Assembly (NCBI GenBank): GCA_026413225.1
Contig: CM048553.1
Location: forward strand, 99,050,190 to 99,114,189
From: Otis tarda
Lineage: Eukaryota; Chordata; Aves; Otidiformes; Otididae
Reading direction: 5' to 3'
DNA: 64,000 nucleotides
Position numbers and translations under genes: made by a program. Position 1 is the first letter of the stretch; each line of letters begins with the position of its first letter. Positions 48,501 to 61,018 of this stretch are shown here, one piece after another. The notes under the pieces were generated by a model that was given only the letters and a program-made list of their open reading frames with translations, made no database searches and was not told the origin of the DNA.

Positions 48501-49269
48501 CTGGATGCTGACACCTTCCAAGAGCAACGGAGATGTGGGTTCCCATGGCAGAAAGAAAGATATGAGTTTGGATATAACTGAATCTTGGCGAAGGATTGAA
48601 ATTTTGCGTTTCTAATTCTATTATTTATTGTAAATGTATACATTATATATTATTAAATTACAAATAAAAATATTGGCAATTTGAATACTTTTCTAAAGAA
48701 AAAGAGTTGAAAATTTTCTATTCTGGGGAATATAGATCTAGTAGATGAATTTAAAGTATTTTGCGAAAATAAAAACTCCGACAGGCCATTTTTTTTTCTC
48801 ACAAAGGGTCTCTTAACTGAACATTCACTACTATTATTGATCAATCAAATTCAAAATCTTTTTAAGTTTCAAATTGCATCATCATCATTAATTCTGATAG
48901 TGACAGCTGAGTTTGGCTTTCTATTGAAGTCTGGTAATAAAACACAGCAGAAGAACAACCTACGTATCCTGAAAATGCCCTTTTCCTGTATCTGCAGTCC
49001 ATCAGTCCAAATTAGCCTGCTCTTTTTCCACTTTCTGATTAACAGGAGCCACAGAGAATGGTATCAAAAGTGAAGAGTTCGGTTACTTTTCCCTTTCAGT
49101 ATCTTGGTCTCCATCCTGCCGTTATCTGCTAACAGAGAATATTTTAGTGGAAAATGGAAAAATGATTGGAGGAACTCACAAGGCAGGACGCAGGTATGGC
49201 CATTAAGACCTGTTAGTGGTGCCCACATCTGAGAAAAACAGAGTCCTGTCCTCTCAAATTTCCATCCTC
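42536..49269. other. unique non-coding DNA
   Basis: No exon or transposon is recognised over 6.7 kb. It contains many T or A runs (for example T13 at 43858-43870 and adjacent T blocks at 44548-44570) and very AT-rich blocks at 44.4-45.2 kb. The stretch 47.88-48.26 kb has the look of conserved non-coding DNA but this cannot be shown here. Confidence 0.5.
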
Positions 49270-49760
49270 AGCAGGTTTTGGGCGGTTGAGCTTGTCCTGC
49301 ATGGCCACCAAAATGCCTGTCATGGAGGTACATGTTGCCAGGGCCATCGGTGCACCTCAAGGAGACCAGCCCTTCATGGGCTCCCAACACACTGCTGCTC
49401 TGGGGACCCCGGCACCCCAGGACCTGCCTGGGGCCTTCAGCCCTTGCCTGAGCTCCTGTCCCACAGTGCCCAGGCAGGGTGAGCGGGGCAGGCCTGGGGC
49501 TGGTGCCCAGATGATCGGAGGGGCTGGCTTGATGTCAAGCAGGGCAAGCGAGGCAACAAAGTCCGGGGTCTGGTCTGGTGTTGGTAACCAGCAGGGCAGG
49601 CTCAACGCCAGGCTACAGTCAGTTTGGTGGTCTGGGTCTGAATTAACGAGGTCTATCATCAGGCTCAGGCGTGGCTGTGGCACTCTGGGAGACGGACACT
49701 CCACATTCTGGCACTGGTTGCTCTTCTCACGCTGCTCGTGGGATGTGGAGGGTGGTGGTT
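49270..49760 (+). repeat. GC-rich block, possible GGTC-rich repeat copy C
   Basis: This is the most GC-rich non-LTR stretch in the window. Parts such as GGCTTGATGTCAAGCAGGGC, GGGTCTGGTCTGGTGTTGG and CTACAGTCAGTTTGGTGGTC echo copy A (GGTCAGACACAGTCTGGTGG). Overlapping open frames occur in several frames on both strands (88, 158 and 137 codons), as expected for stop-poor GC-rich DNA. The assignment to the same family is tentative, and the left half may be something else. Confidence 0.3.
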
Positions 49761-49842
49761 GAGGGATCAAGCTAAGTACAAATGTGTGCCTGTGGGACTG
49801 GGCCTAGCACCACACTGGCAATGGATGACATTTTTATTGGCT

Positions 49843-50262
49843 GTGCACAATACAAACAGGCTAGGGACTGACCAGCTGGGGGGCAGCTCCACTGAAAACG
49901 GCCTGGGGGTGTTGGTGATCAGCAAGCTGAACCTGAGCCTGCAGCATGGCCTGGCAACAAAGGAGGCTGAAAACATCCCAGGCTGCATTGGTAACAGTAT
50001 AGGCAGCAGGCTGAGGGAAGTGATTATCCCACTTTACTCAGCGCTCGTTAGACCATGTCTAGAGTATTGCATCCAGTTTTGTCACTCCCAATACAAGAAA
50101 GACATGGATAAACTCGACCAAGTTCAGCAGAGGACCACCAAGGTGGCTGGGGGCTGGGCTGCTTGGCCAGCAAGGCTAAGGGAACTGAGGGTCATTCAGA
50201 GGAAGAGAGTGCTTCAAGAGGACCTAACAGCAGTCTTCCAAAACCGAGAAAGATGTTACTGA
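49843..50262 (+). pseudogene. CR1 ORF2 C-terminal remnant, frame-broken
   Basis: The open frame from 49738 to 50262 enters CR1 sequence at about 49843. It reads a NGLGVLVISKLNLSLQ segment, [19 protein letters not shown] and QYKKDMDKLDQVQQRTTK, then LRELRVIQRKRVLQEDLTA, and stops at 50260. The usual further 60 or so residues are lost to a frameshift or premature stop. The part before 49843 is flanking DNA. No catalytic residues are present. Confidence 0.85.
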
Positions 50263-50556
50263 GGAGGTGGATCCAGGCTCTTCAGAGTGCTGCATGGCAG
50301 GAGAACAAGAAGAAATGGTCATAAACTAAAATAAGAGATGCTCAGACTGAATATGGGAACAAACATTTCTGCCATGAAGACAGTCAAGCATTGTAACAAG
50401 TACCCAGAGTCAGTCATTTTGGAGGTTTTTGATACCTGGCTGGATAAAGCTCTGAGATCACTGAGTCTGACCTCATGAACGACCTTTTTCTTTGAGCAGG
50501 ATGTTGGACTAGAAATTGCTGGAGGTCCTTTCTAACCTGAATTGTCCTCTTATTTG
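49843..50556 (+). mobile_element. CR1 retrotransposon, 5'-truncated, third subfamily
   Basis: The plus strand follows CR1 from late ORF2 (CAGGCTAGGGACTGACCAGC, then CTGGGGGTGTTGGTGATCAG) to its 3' UTR (AGGATGTTGGACTAGAAATT, GGAGGTCCTTTCTAACCTG, AATTGTCCTCT). The terminal ATTCTATG repeat is degraded. Small deletions are visible relative to the family pattern (for example within GGCTGGGCTGCTTGGCC). It is older than the 61-kb copy and in the opposite orientation. Confidence 0.93.
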
Positions 50557-53500
50557 GAGTATGATTTGTTCTTCTGTATAGTGGGTGCACTGTGATGGGG
50601 AGAACTAAAAAGAGTGTTCTATGGCTAGTGATTCTAGTGTAATGGTTTCAGAGTTGAATCCTTTGGAAGGCTATTTCTGTTCTGAGTTTGGCTATTTCCT
50701 CTTGGGTCTAAAGCCTGCAAGCATGAGGTTGAGACCCTCATAAAATTTCCTTTGATTTCCCCAGATCTTAGAAAGAGAAGGGACATGCTTTGAGAATGGA
50801 CTGAAGTGTCTGAAAAGTATACAATTCTTACTGTTACGGTTTTTTTTCAGGCTCAGTCCAAAGAATACTTCTGTAACTTGCCTTAAGTTTTTAAGAAGTA
50901 TTTTTATTCCACAGTGAATCTCGTGATGTATTTTTAAATTTGGATTGTCTTTAGAGAGAGAGAGTGTATTTCAAATAGTCTTATTTTTGAAGGCTATTAA
51001 TGTTAGAAAACAACCAGAGCAAGGCTGCACCACCAAGGGAGGACAAGACAGAAGCCAAGGGTGATGACAGTCACTGATGCTTAAAAAGAGACCTATCTAA
51101 AATATAGTTTTGACTAGTTGAATTCAAAGCCTATAAAAGCACTTTCAGTTTTCATTCTGCATGACAGTGCTACAGTTGCAGTTTTTTATATAAAGTTCTC
51201 ATGAAACAGCATCCATTGTTTTGTTGATATCAGTGAATTTTTTTTTGCTGCTTTCCTGCTCCCTAAATGTTTTCTGTTTCTCTCCTCAAGATCAACCAAT
51301 TTTGCTTTTAGGAGATTTATTCTTTATAAATCTAGCAATACTTATCGCTAATGATTCCACTGCTGATTTGAGCACTTGAAAAAGATTCTCTAGGAGGCTG
51401 CTGTAACCTCTGTCCAGCTGTCTATGTCTTCCTGGGAGTCTATTTGCATAGATGGGGTTAGATGAAGTTCAGGAACCCACTAGGAAGGTCTCTTCATGAA
51501 CTACGGCCCCAAAAGCAATTCTTCCCAACATAGGTAATTTTTTTTTTTCTATAAAAGCTATTCTACTATTTTACTTCTGGCAGTGGCTATTTTGGCTTGC
51601 ACCAAAAGCATTAATCTTCTTTGCGCAACATAGATCATCAACTGAGAGAGAGGAATTTACGCTAGGTCGTTGAGAAAGCTTTCTGTCAGTGTTGCCTTAC
51701 TCAAATGGCAAAGCAGCTGGACAGACAGACCGTGTTAAGACTGCTTGTTAAATTCTGACTTAGCACTGTCTCCATGACAGTGTTAGTTGGACCAAAGGTT
51801 TAGGTCATGCTACTCAAACAAAAGTGAGCAAAGGCAGAATGTGGCGGTGCAGTAAAAGCACCAACGCTGTAGCTCTGCACTTGACTTCCTGTAAAAACTT
51901 GTAGATACCTTATTATAAGTTCTGTACTTGATAAAGCTGGGACAGCTTGCATTTGAAGTACTTGCTGCTCCATCTAGAAAATAATTGGATCAAATAGGAA
52001 GAAGGAGATAATCATGAAATACGCAAGATTTTGCAAGAGTGAAAACTAGACTTACATTTTAGAGACAGAAGAATCTAAGTACTTCAAAAGGCTGTACTTA
52101 TCTCAGCCTCACAACAGAAGTAATCAAACTGCTGTCTTCCATGCATGTTTGTGCAACCAAAGGCACTGGATTTCCACATTAATGAAGAAACTGGACATTC
52201 ACAGAAGTATATAAAAATAAGTTTGCTTAGAATACACAGCCTGCTGAGTGCATGATGCCAAATATGATGTATAATGTTATTTATGCTGGTGACACAAATA
52301 TATGAAACTTTGTATTGAATGGATAATCAATGAGAAAGAATGATTAAGAATCCATATTAATATTTTAATGAGCACTGATGAACCCTAATGTGTAGCCAGC
52401 TTATTAAGGAAAAAAGTCCTGCTTAATTTACCCCAGTTTAGGAAAAAATTCAGGAGAGGTTCTGGTGAAGGGAAAATCAGAATAAGCATGCATTACATGG
52501 CAGATAAACCACCTCGGAGTTGACATTTTCCTTATTATCACCAATATAGAATTGCATTGATCCCGTTAAAGTATTTCAGATAGTGCCTGCTACTTCATAC
52601 AAAGTACAGTTATTCCATTTACAGCAGCAGCTATATCCACTGGGTTTGCAGGCAAGCTTATTTTCCATTTGCTTGTGGAAAATATTTCTGCTGCCTCTGC
52701 ACCCCCTGGTGTTTTTCCAGTCATCTTATTGCTAAGGCTAAACCAAATACATACAATCTACTACTTTAACTTACGTTTAGCTGAGCCATTAAACATCCTA
52801 TTACGTGGTACTCTTGCAAACTTCATAGACTGAAAGATTTAAGATCAAACAATAGGTCTAGAAGTCTGAGAAAATTCCTGTAGACATATTGAAAACACTT
52901 CTTTTCAACAGTCAACTAAGTAGCAAGGCTACTTAATGATCAAATCAAGATCTGCAGACACCACAGCCTGCACACTCTTTCTTAGAAGATTTTAATCTTT
53001 GTCCTTGTCCTTCCGTGGAGTTTCTTTCCAGAGTATCTTGGCTTAATAAATGCCTTTCAAGAAGGCTTTAGTACAAGTGAGAGAGTACTTGTGCAGCAAT
53101 CTTGAGTTCTTATCAGCTGTATAGTGATCAGGTGAAGGAATAATTTATTTCAATCAGCAACACCTGTTTTTATAATTGCTCAAGTGATTATAATTCAATA
53201 ATAAAAAGCCAATTTAACTATCTTTACTCAGATATTAACCTCTGATATACAGCATAAGAGTGAAATTGGAATTGGTTAAATTCCCCAAAGAAAACAACCA
53301 ATATCATAAATTTATTCTATTTTGGACTTTTTTTTCTTTCTTGTTTCCCCTGGTGAATGTTACTTTTTTTTTTTTTTCAGAATAAAATATGTTTACACAT
53401 TCTCAGTTGAAAGACCCCCATTACTATCAATTTTCTACTATTGTCACATATGCCCTCAAAAGGTTCATTTCTTTTCATTTTTCCTCATAGTTATCTTTTT

Positions 53501-55181
53501 ATGATTTGCCATTTTCACGACAGCATTACATTGTTGACACATAATTCAACTTGTGATTTCCTGTAATACCTGAATCCATTTCCAAAAACCTGCTGGTTAG
53601 CCAGTTATCCCCCCTCAATTTTTGTGCATTTTCTCTTTCCTACCCAAGTATAAATATTCACAGTTGTTCTGATTGAACTAAACCCAGTATTTTTCCTAGG
53701 TATTCCTCCATTTTGTCAAGATAATTTGTATTCTAAGTCTGTATTTCTCCATTCTTGCAGTCATTCCCAAATTTGTGTGGTGTGCTCGTTAAGTTTGCAG
53801 GCTCATCAGTCCGTCTTCCAGGTCTCTAATAAAATATTGAATACAAAGAATTCCAAGAGATGTTACCGCAGATTTCTTCACAGCACATCTCATAATTCTA
53901 CCTACTAAATTCATGTTAACTACTAAGATACTACATTTCCATCTTTTTCTTTTTTTTTTATAAGATTTTTGTTCTGAAAACAGAAATAAATACAAGTCTA
54001 TGACTTTGCCCTCAACCTTCTTCTCCCTTCACAAGTTAAACTAGGAGCGTCTCCCTCTCTTGTATGAGTTCTCAAAAATAATAGTAAATCTCCCTGTGGC
54101 AAATGTCTGACCCACAGTATTCCACTGTGAATCTTTTTTTTTTGGCACAGCTGATCTGAAAACAACCAAATATGTTCTGTAACCTGCTCTAGTAACCTGT
54201 TTTAGTCTTTGTCTCTGATCCGTTAGTCATTGGCTTGCAGTTGTTAAGAGTGAAGGGAAAAAAGAAGAAATTAAACAGGCTGATGTTCTCAGTCTCATTT
54301 GTCCATATCGTTAGTTGTTCTTCAACAATTAGACCAAAAAATTTCTGATCATCTCCTTTGCACTGATATAGTTACAGAAAGCATAGTGAGATATTGCACA
54401 TATCCCTCATTAGGTATCTCACACAGGCGTTTCTAATTTTATCTGTATGTACTTAAACTATTTTTATAGTTGTTCTTACTAACCTGACCTGTTTTCTACC
54501 TTCTGTATGCTTTTTTTCCTAGCTAGAATATGAATCTCTACAACTTCTGTTCTCAGCAAGATGAAGTGTAATGTCACCCATCTTGGCCACCCAGTACTGG
54601 AAAGTAGTGACAACATTTTTTCCTTTCTTTTGTTTTATTATGAGAGATGTAGTTATAATTTATCCAACCAGTAGCCAGGATTGGTGTTTCACGGTCCTAC
54701 TGGGAAAATGAGATATAACTCAGGTTTTGCTTTGGCACCAATCAGGAGCAAGAGGAGCTCAGCCACCTGGGGACATTGCTGTCACTTTTATCTCCATGGT
54801 GCCACCTTCTGACCGGCTGAATGCAGACGCATCTGCACTCCCAATGGCAACGCACAACAGCCAGATCTAACGACAAAATATCGATGCAAGGAAAGAGGAG
54901 CTTAGGCAGGGGGACTGGCCCCGTGAGAACACATCTGCCTGAGTCTGGAGAGATGTGGGAGTGAGGATCAAAAGGGGAAACTTTAGGAGCATGATCTGGC
55001 ATGTTTCTTGCTTTCTGTATTGCATGCAGACCAAAGTGGGGTTATTTTCTGCCTACTGGGCGCTAAGACTCAAACATTGTGCAAATGCTGGTTGTCAGAT
55101 TTATGTCATGTGGAATGCTCAGTAATGAAAGAACTACCAGAAAAGCAAATATTTTAAAATATTTTAAAATTTCTTTTACAG

Positions 55182-55358
55182 GAAAAAACTTTAAAACATT
55201 AATATTTGTGCAACTCTGTTCATATTGGTTCAAGGTTAATTTACAATATGGTAACAGCAGGACTAACAGACATATTTTCAATGGAGAGAGAATTGGTGAA
55301 GCTGATATTGAAGGCTTTACCAGTGATTTGCCACAGCTCCTCAGCGGCTTATATAGAG
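55182..55358 (+). other. weak candidate exon with paired splice signals
   Basis: A pyrimidine-rich acceptor (AAATTTCTTTTACAG ending at 55181) and a donor (TATAGAG|GTGAGAG, cut after 55358) enclose 177 nt, a multiple of three. In the frame that enters at 55183 the exon would be phase 1-1, the symmetric type common for extracellular modules. The reading includes FNGERIGEADIEGFTSD and ends QLLSGLY. A second frame is also open across it. I know no protein with this sequence and neighbouring exons are not evident, so this may be chance. Confidence 0.15.
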
Positions 55359-55781
55359 GTGAGAGCAAACACAAGTCACTCTGTCATCAGCATTAAATGT
55401 ATGCTTTGCACTCTTGACTTAATTTCTTGGTGCCTATTTTTCTTTCTAATCACTTTTGTTTCACATTTAACCTCATATATAAGACAATAGGAGAATGTAG
55501 ACCTGAGTTGAATGTTATGTGCTGACTCAAATCCTTCTTTCAGTACTTGAGTTCTATGAAGGGAAATACCTCGAATGCCTACCGATACAAGTATTGTAAA
55601 CTAGGAGAATCTATTGACTTTTCTTACACATTGAAGTGCTCCTGTCTATACCTGGTTAAAGAGAACTCAGAAATATGTCCCTGTCCATTGAGGGGTTATC
55701 TTGCTTATTATTGACTCAAATCTTAAAAGCAATATAGCTGAAGATGCATAAGGAAAATGTAACCCATCTCAGTGTATTTCA

Positions 55782-55868
55782 ACCTCTAACACTCCTAAAA
55801 GCATTAGAGTTACTAGAGTAGCTCTCATAAAAAGTGTTAGAGTATTAGACCTCTAATACCTCTAAAAG
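55782..55868 (+). repeat. direct repeat with internal palindrome
   Basis: CCTCTAACACTCCTAAAAG near 55783 recurs as CCTCTAATACCTCTAAAAG near 55850, about 68 bp apart. The region between is dense in TTAGAG/CTCTAA motifs, and GTATTAGA-CC-TCTAATAC (55842-55859) is a perfect palindrome. Confidence 0.75.
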
Positions 55869-58338
55869 TTCTGCTGAGAAGTTTAAAAACACAGTTAAGC
55901 AGAAAAATCAACTGATATGTCTGTAAGACAGTGAGGGGAAAAGAATCTGATGGCAGAGTTACTCTTGTGAGAAACCGTTCCTCTTCATATTATGGTTCTC
56001 TTAACTCTTCTGAAATGATGTGGAGCCCTCATACAAAACAGAATGAGTTAAAGAAAATTCATGTCATTGTAAGTTTTAAAAGATAATATTTCCCTGACTT
56101 TTCTGTTCTAAGATTCAGTTGCAAATGGTTTGCCATGAAAAGTTGACACCTGATACTCAAAACGTGAATTGTTTTGTTTTGTTCTGACTTTTCAAATAAT
56201 TGCATATTGTTACCCATTCTATGGGCATAATGATTATAAGGCAGAAGGCTTGAAGAAACCAGGGGGCTTGGACTCTCTGTCCAAGAAAATAGTGCTGCAG
56301 GGAGAGTAGCCTAGCAGTAAGCAGCCTTTGCAAATTCTAGAAAATTAAAACTATTCAAGAGGCTTTTCTTTTTGTTTGTTTGCCTAGTTTTAAAATTATA
56401 TTCTCAGTGGAGATATCTGGAACACTGCCTATTTGCATCAACATGAGGCAAAAATTCTGTCATATTATTTAAAAAGAGTTGAATCTGATTGAACAGCAAA
56501 GGTACTCCTTGGTACATGACTTGATAAAATATATTTATTTGATCTCTGTCATCTTCCTCTCTTTAGAGCCTCTGTCTGTCCAAAGGGGCAGCTGCCATTT
56601 TGGGAACAGCACAATACATTTTTACAGAGCATGTAAACAAGACAGTTTCTATCATATGGAACTCATTTTTTTTTTTTTTTGTTTTCTCTAGGTCAGTTGC
56701 TACCCTTGCTCAATATTAGATCATTGAAAATAAACGAATGTGGTGCATGGCAAAACATTACAGCACAGGTCAATTTACATGAGGTTTCTTTGTTGTCTTG
56801 CAGACAATATGTAAGGAAAGAGAAAATAGCTCATTGTGAAGCTATCTCGAGATGATTTTGCAGATCCCCAAAATACACTTTCTACAATTTTTTATTCTTT
56901 ATGGGAAAGCCAATATCTTTGATCAAAATATGTTTGTAGGCTTCTCTTAAAAAACAAATTAAAAAATCAACCCAGAAATATGGATGAATCTCTTCAGAAA
57001 CTTACTGAGTTTTCCAGGTCACAGAAGACCATTTCCTGTCAGTACAAGAAGAGAGCTAAACCACTGATTTGTTTATGGCTGAATAAAAATCCTGTGGCTT
57101 TAGAGTGCTTTGTGTGTAGGGAGATGGAGAACAGGAAGGCAGGGAGTTGTTGGGCAGTTTTCCCCTGTAAAACAAAATCTTGTTATTTATGGGCTTGTTT
57201 CACCTGCAAGTGACTACATCTTCAGGTCTTGGAATAAAATCTTTCTTTAACAAGCCTTACCTGACCAGAGTAGCAAAGCCGGGATCAAATATAAGTAGGA
57301 GTTAGCTCTAGAAGTAAACATCTATCTGTTCTATAACCAGGTCTACTCTTCATTTCATGAGGCCTGAGCTGGCTCTTCTACTTCCTTAAGTAGGAAAAGC
57401 ATCAAATCTTGAGCTTCAGTTTCCTCCACACGCAGATTAAGTGACTGTTTTCACCTTCGGGATGTGTGGAGGGCTGGTAGGAAAGACATAGCTACAATTC
57501 TGTGCTTCCTGGTGTTAGAAAGCTTCCTCATTTTCTGACTCTTGAAGGAGGAAGAGTAGATATCAGTTGGGGCTATGGGTACACCTGGAACCATTCCTTT
57601 TCCCAGTATCTCATTTAGCATCCTGGTTTAGTTGTGTGTGAACACAACGTTTTGGAAGGACTATACCTACTGGATAATATGTCCGTGTAAACAGCAAAGT
57701 AAAATATACTGGTCCTAAATAGGGCATTGGTACAGCAACTGTAATCTGAAACAAGACATCAGCCTGAGTGAGTTTGTGAGGTTTTGTATGGGGGATTTAA
57801 AAGAAAGAAAAGTGCTGGGATCCAGGAATGATTAATGGAAATGCATCCAGAAATGCTGCCGCGCAGCATTCCAAGTAAGAAGGGAGGACTGATTCAGCCT
57901 GTGCAGTTTGTATGCAAATTGATCTTGCACAGGGAGAGAGATTGTTTTTGACAACTTGACTCTAGCAATGCTGCAAGGCACCTAGAACGGTCCTACTTTC
58001 TATTTTCTCCAGTTCCTCATATTCCTTGAGGTGTTGGTAATGAAAGACTCCTGCCCAAACGAAATGTAGCTCATGTTGACAGAGACAGCAGACACACATG
58101 GTAGCTTTCATATTTTTCTGTGAAATCCTTTTACTTTTTTCATGCCTTTTCCTTAGGGCAAGCTGTGAAACAACATATAATTTCTGTCACCTTTGTTGAG
58201 ATTTCAGCAGTAGGATTACAGAGGATGTGCAGGTCTCTGGAAAAACATTTAGAAAATGGTGTTCAAATGATCTCTGCACTCTCTTTAAGCTTCAAAGGAA
58301 CTGCCTCACTTTCTCCTTAACCTCAGTAATTGCTGCTT

Positions 58339-58358
58339 AAAAAAAAAAAAAAAAAAAA
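58339..58358 (+). repeat. A20 homopolymer
   Basis: Twenty consecutive A residues, the longest homopolymer seen. No polyadenylation signal or retrocopy-like sequence precedes it. Confidence 0.95.
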
Positions 58359-60066
58359 GCAGATTTTAAAAAGAAATCATGCAACCTAGAAACATGCTTT
58401 CCATCTGTGTATTGCGGCTGAGATCCAAAATAGGCCAGCTGGTCATAGCACAGCTCACACATTCACAGTATCTGTCCTCTGAATAAGTCATTTCATCATA
58501 AACAGTGGAAAGCAAAAAGTGGAGTCTTAGCTTCTCTGATTTTTCCCCTGTATTTGACACTCAAAGGACTGGCAGGTACTAAAAGATTCCTCTCTGCTGT
58601 TAAATTTTATATTGTCATTCCATTTTATTTGCTGCTCAATATGTCTTTTTAAAACTGTGTGATCCAGGATGTGGAGTGGAATGTTTGTTGTGGCAAATGC
58701 CTCTCTTCATTGGAGCAGTTTAGTCTGGCAGTGCTCCCAGTTTGCTGTAGATTTAGCAAGTAAGTTGTGCACAATCCCTTGATTTTCCTTCTTGCTTTTT
58801 GTGGCACTCTCTCTATATCTTGAGACCTCCTGGAGTTTTACAGTAGTGTCTTTCAGTATCTACATTTTATATCTAATCAACAGGGACTAGAAATTCCTGT
58901 TTAAGTAATGGGAAATCTCTCCTTTCACCCCCTCCATATTTTTGATTTTGCTTTGGGGAGCAGATACTGTGCACAGAGGTTGCAACCTTGCCCGCTCCCT
59001 CCCCAGGCTGGAAAGTTTCGAACCAGTGATTGTCACTCTGTGCTGAATCCTTTAGATAAAAGATGGAGATGATGTGTCAGGTAGAGGAGGAGGGATGAAA
59101 GGTAAAAACCGTGGTAATAGCACCCAAGGATCATGAAGGGGAAAGTTAGTCATTGTAGTCTATTGAGGTGATCTAAACCAGTTTTGATCCGATACAATAG
59201 ATATGGAGCTAATGACCAAGCTCCATCTGAAACATAACCAGTGAGGGAAATATAAACATAACTGAGGAAACTCCTGCAGTTATGAAAGGTTCTCAGGCTT
59301 TGACTAGCAGCCTGTCAGTGCTGGGGCACCAGACTGTGTGAAAATGGAAGATGGTTCTGGCACTGCTTAAGCTCTTCCCATATTTCTCATCTATAGTTTA
59401 GGGAGCCCTCCCCGTCTCTCTTGGAGGCCGTCCACTGAACTTGCTGCAGTTGGTCAAAATATTTCTTGCATTAGTAAGAATTACGTTGAGTGTTCATAAG
59501 AGCTACAACAAATGAGAGCTGAACTTATGCTTTGGTGCTTTACTATTTTATCTGTTTTTACACTCTTAAAGTATGAATCTTGACAGACTGTGCTTAAAGT
59601 GCTTTTTTTTTTTTTACCTAATAGCCAGAGTTTTGTATAATTCAGTGATGCAAAGTATGAGGCTACCATCTATGTCTTCAGCAAATGGATACTAGGTTTG
59701 GAGTGGGAACACAGGCAAAGGAACGGCTGCTTTCACAAAAGTAGTCAAAACCCTTACAGCGCGTACAGTGTGGCTTCTATGCAGAGTCAGTTGTGCACAC
59801 CTATATTACACCTCCATAGCTAAATAGCTACAAGCACAGCCTTACTCTGGGCTCTCAGAAAAATATACTACGCTTTGTAATTGCAGCTGCGTATTAATAT
59901 GATGTCTCCTACTAATTAGCATTGGTATTCATTCTAATTTTATGGCCTTTTTGGTACTCTTTAAAGGACATCAATTTGTTCAATTTTTTTTTTCTTTAAT
60001 AACAAAATGTCTCCTTTGGTAGTTAGTTACAAAGGTACATTTACTTGATAAAGGTTTACTAGCGTT

Positions 60067-60362
60067 ATAGAATTACTTAGGGAAAAGGGAACCTCTGGAG
60101 GTTTCTAATCCAACACCCAACTCAGAGCAGGACCATCTCCAAAGTTACAGCAGGTTGTGTAGGGCCTTGTCTGGTGGGTATTTGAATATCTCCAAGGACA
60201 GAGGTTCTACATCCTCTCTGGGAAACCTGATGCCTCTCACTATGAAGATTTTTTTTCCTTTGATCTAATTGGAATTTCCCTTGTTGCAACTCGTGTCCGT
60301 TGCTTTTTGCCCTATTACTATGCATCTCCAAAAATAATCTGTCTTCTTTACAATCATCCATT
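60067..60362 (-). mobile_element. old CR1 3' fragment
   Basis: In reverse complement this is CR1 3' UTR plus the very end of ORF2. Recognisable landmarks on the plus strand are ACCTCTGGAGGTTTCTAATC, AGTTACAGCAGGTTGTGTAG, GAATATCTCCAAGGACAGAG, CCTCTCTGGGAAACCTGATG and CCCTTGTTGCAACTCGTGTC. The divergence is high and the 3' tail repeat is lost. It sits only about 650 bp from the younger CR1 at 61019, in the same orientation. Confidence 0.88.
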
Positions 60363-61018
60363 ACTTAGTTATGCTGAATTTGTTTACAAAGCTGTATGAA
60401 TGGCTGATGAAGAAAGACAGGTACTCTGAAGAGCTGTCACATTCAAGTAATTAAAACCAGAACCTGCTGGGCAGAGGCTTCTGCAGGCCAGGAAAGAGAT
60501 AGAGCTGGTTTAAGTAGCTGGAAGGAGCATTAGTAGCCTTAACTGGGAATATAAAAAGAAAGGTGATACAGGTAATAAAATGCCTCTTTATGGCTCTTCT
60601 TGCTCACAATTAGTGAAAATTTCCCTTTGTGTCAGTTATGGGAGAATTGTCCCGGTTGCGCCATATAATAGATTTGCAAATGGTAGTAGATGGTAGCTTG
60701 GAAGAACTTGGTGCTTAATGAGCCCTGTAGGTTCTACTGGGAGGCTGAAAGGATTTCTCCTCCTTATGCATGGTTTTGGGGTGGGTTTTTCTCAGGGAAA
60801 ATTACCACAGTTGTTCAATCCTGTGAGCTATGCCTGTCCACTGCATTCATTCTCAACCCATGGTGGACATACAGGAGAGCATGCTACTCACTCTACCTCT
60901 GCAGATACACCGTGTGCTAGTTCTAATACGAAAACCAGATAAGACTACAAATCCCTCCCTACTGGAGATTTGTAACATAAAGTTTCACACAGGTTTGGTA
61001 CAAATACAGGACAATTGA
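60363..61018. other. unique non-coding DNA
   Basis: Spacer between two CR1 copies. Three overlapping plus-strand frames of 62-76 codons are open near 60690-61018, but none resembles a known protein. Confidence 0.5.

Larger units (their letters stand above)
50557..60066. other. mostly unique non-coding DNA
   Basis: About 9.5 kb without a recognised gene. Features noted separately are the candidate exon at 55182-55358, the repeat and palindrome at 55782-55868 and an A20 run at 58339. A mildly CpG-richer patch lies at 54740-54990. Several T13-T15 runs occur (53364, 56666, 59603). Confidence 0.5.

Noticed and set aside
49286-49770. Overlapping 158-codon plus and 137-codon minus frames
   Set aside because: The block is GC-rich and stop-poor in several frames at once and seems partly repeat-derived.
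54742-55002. 86-codon minus-strand frame in a slightly CpG-richer patch
   Set aside because: Proline- and cysteine-containing but without domain, splice border or known relative.
56980-57213. 77-codon frame starting with a well-placed ATG (MDESLQKLTEF)
   Set aside because: It has no donor before the stop, no recognisable family and a length common by chance.
58339-58358. A20 run as the tail of a processed pseudogene or SINE
   Set aside because: No AATAAA, no retrocopy-like sequence upstream and no flanking target duplication were found.
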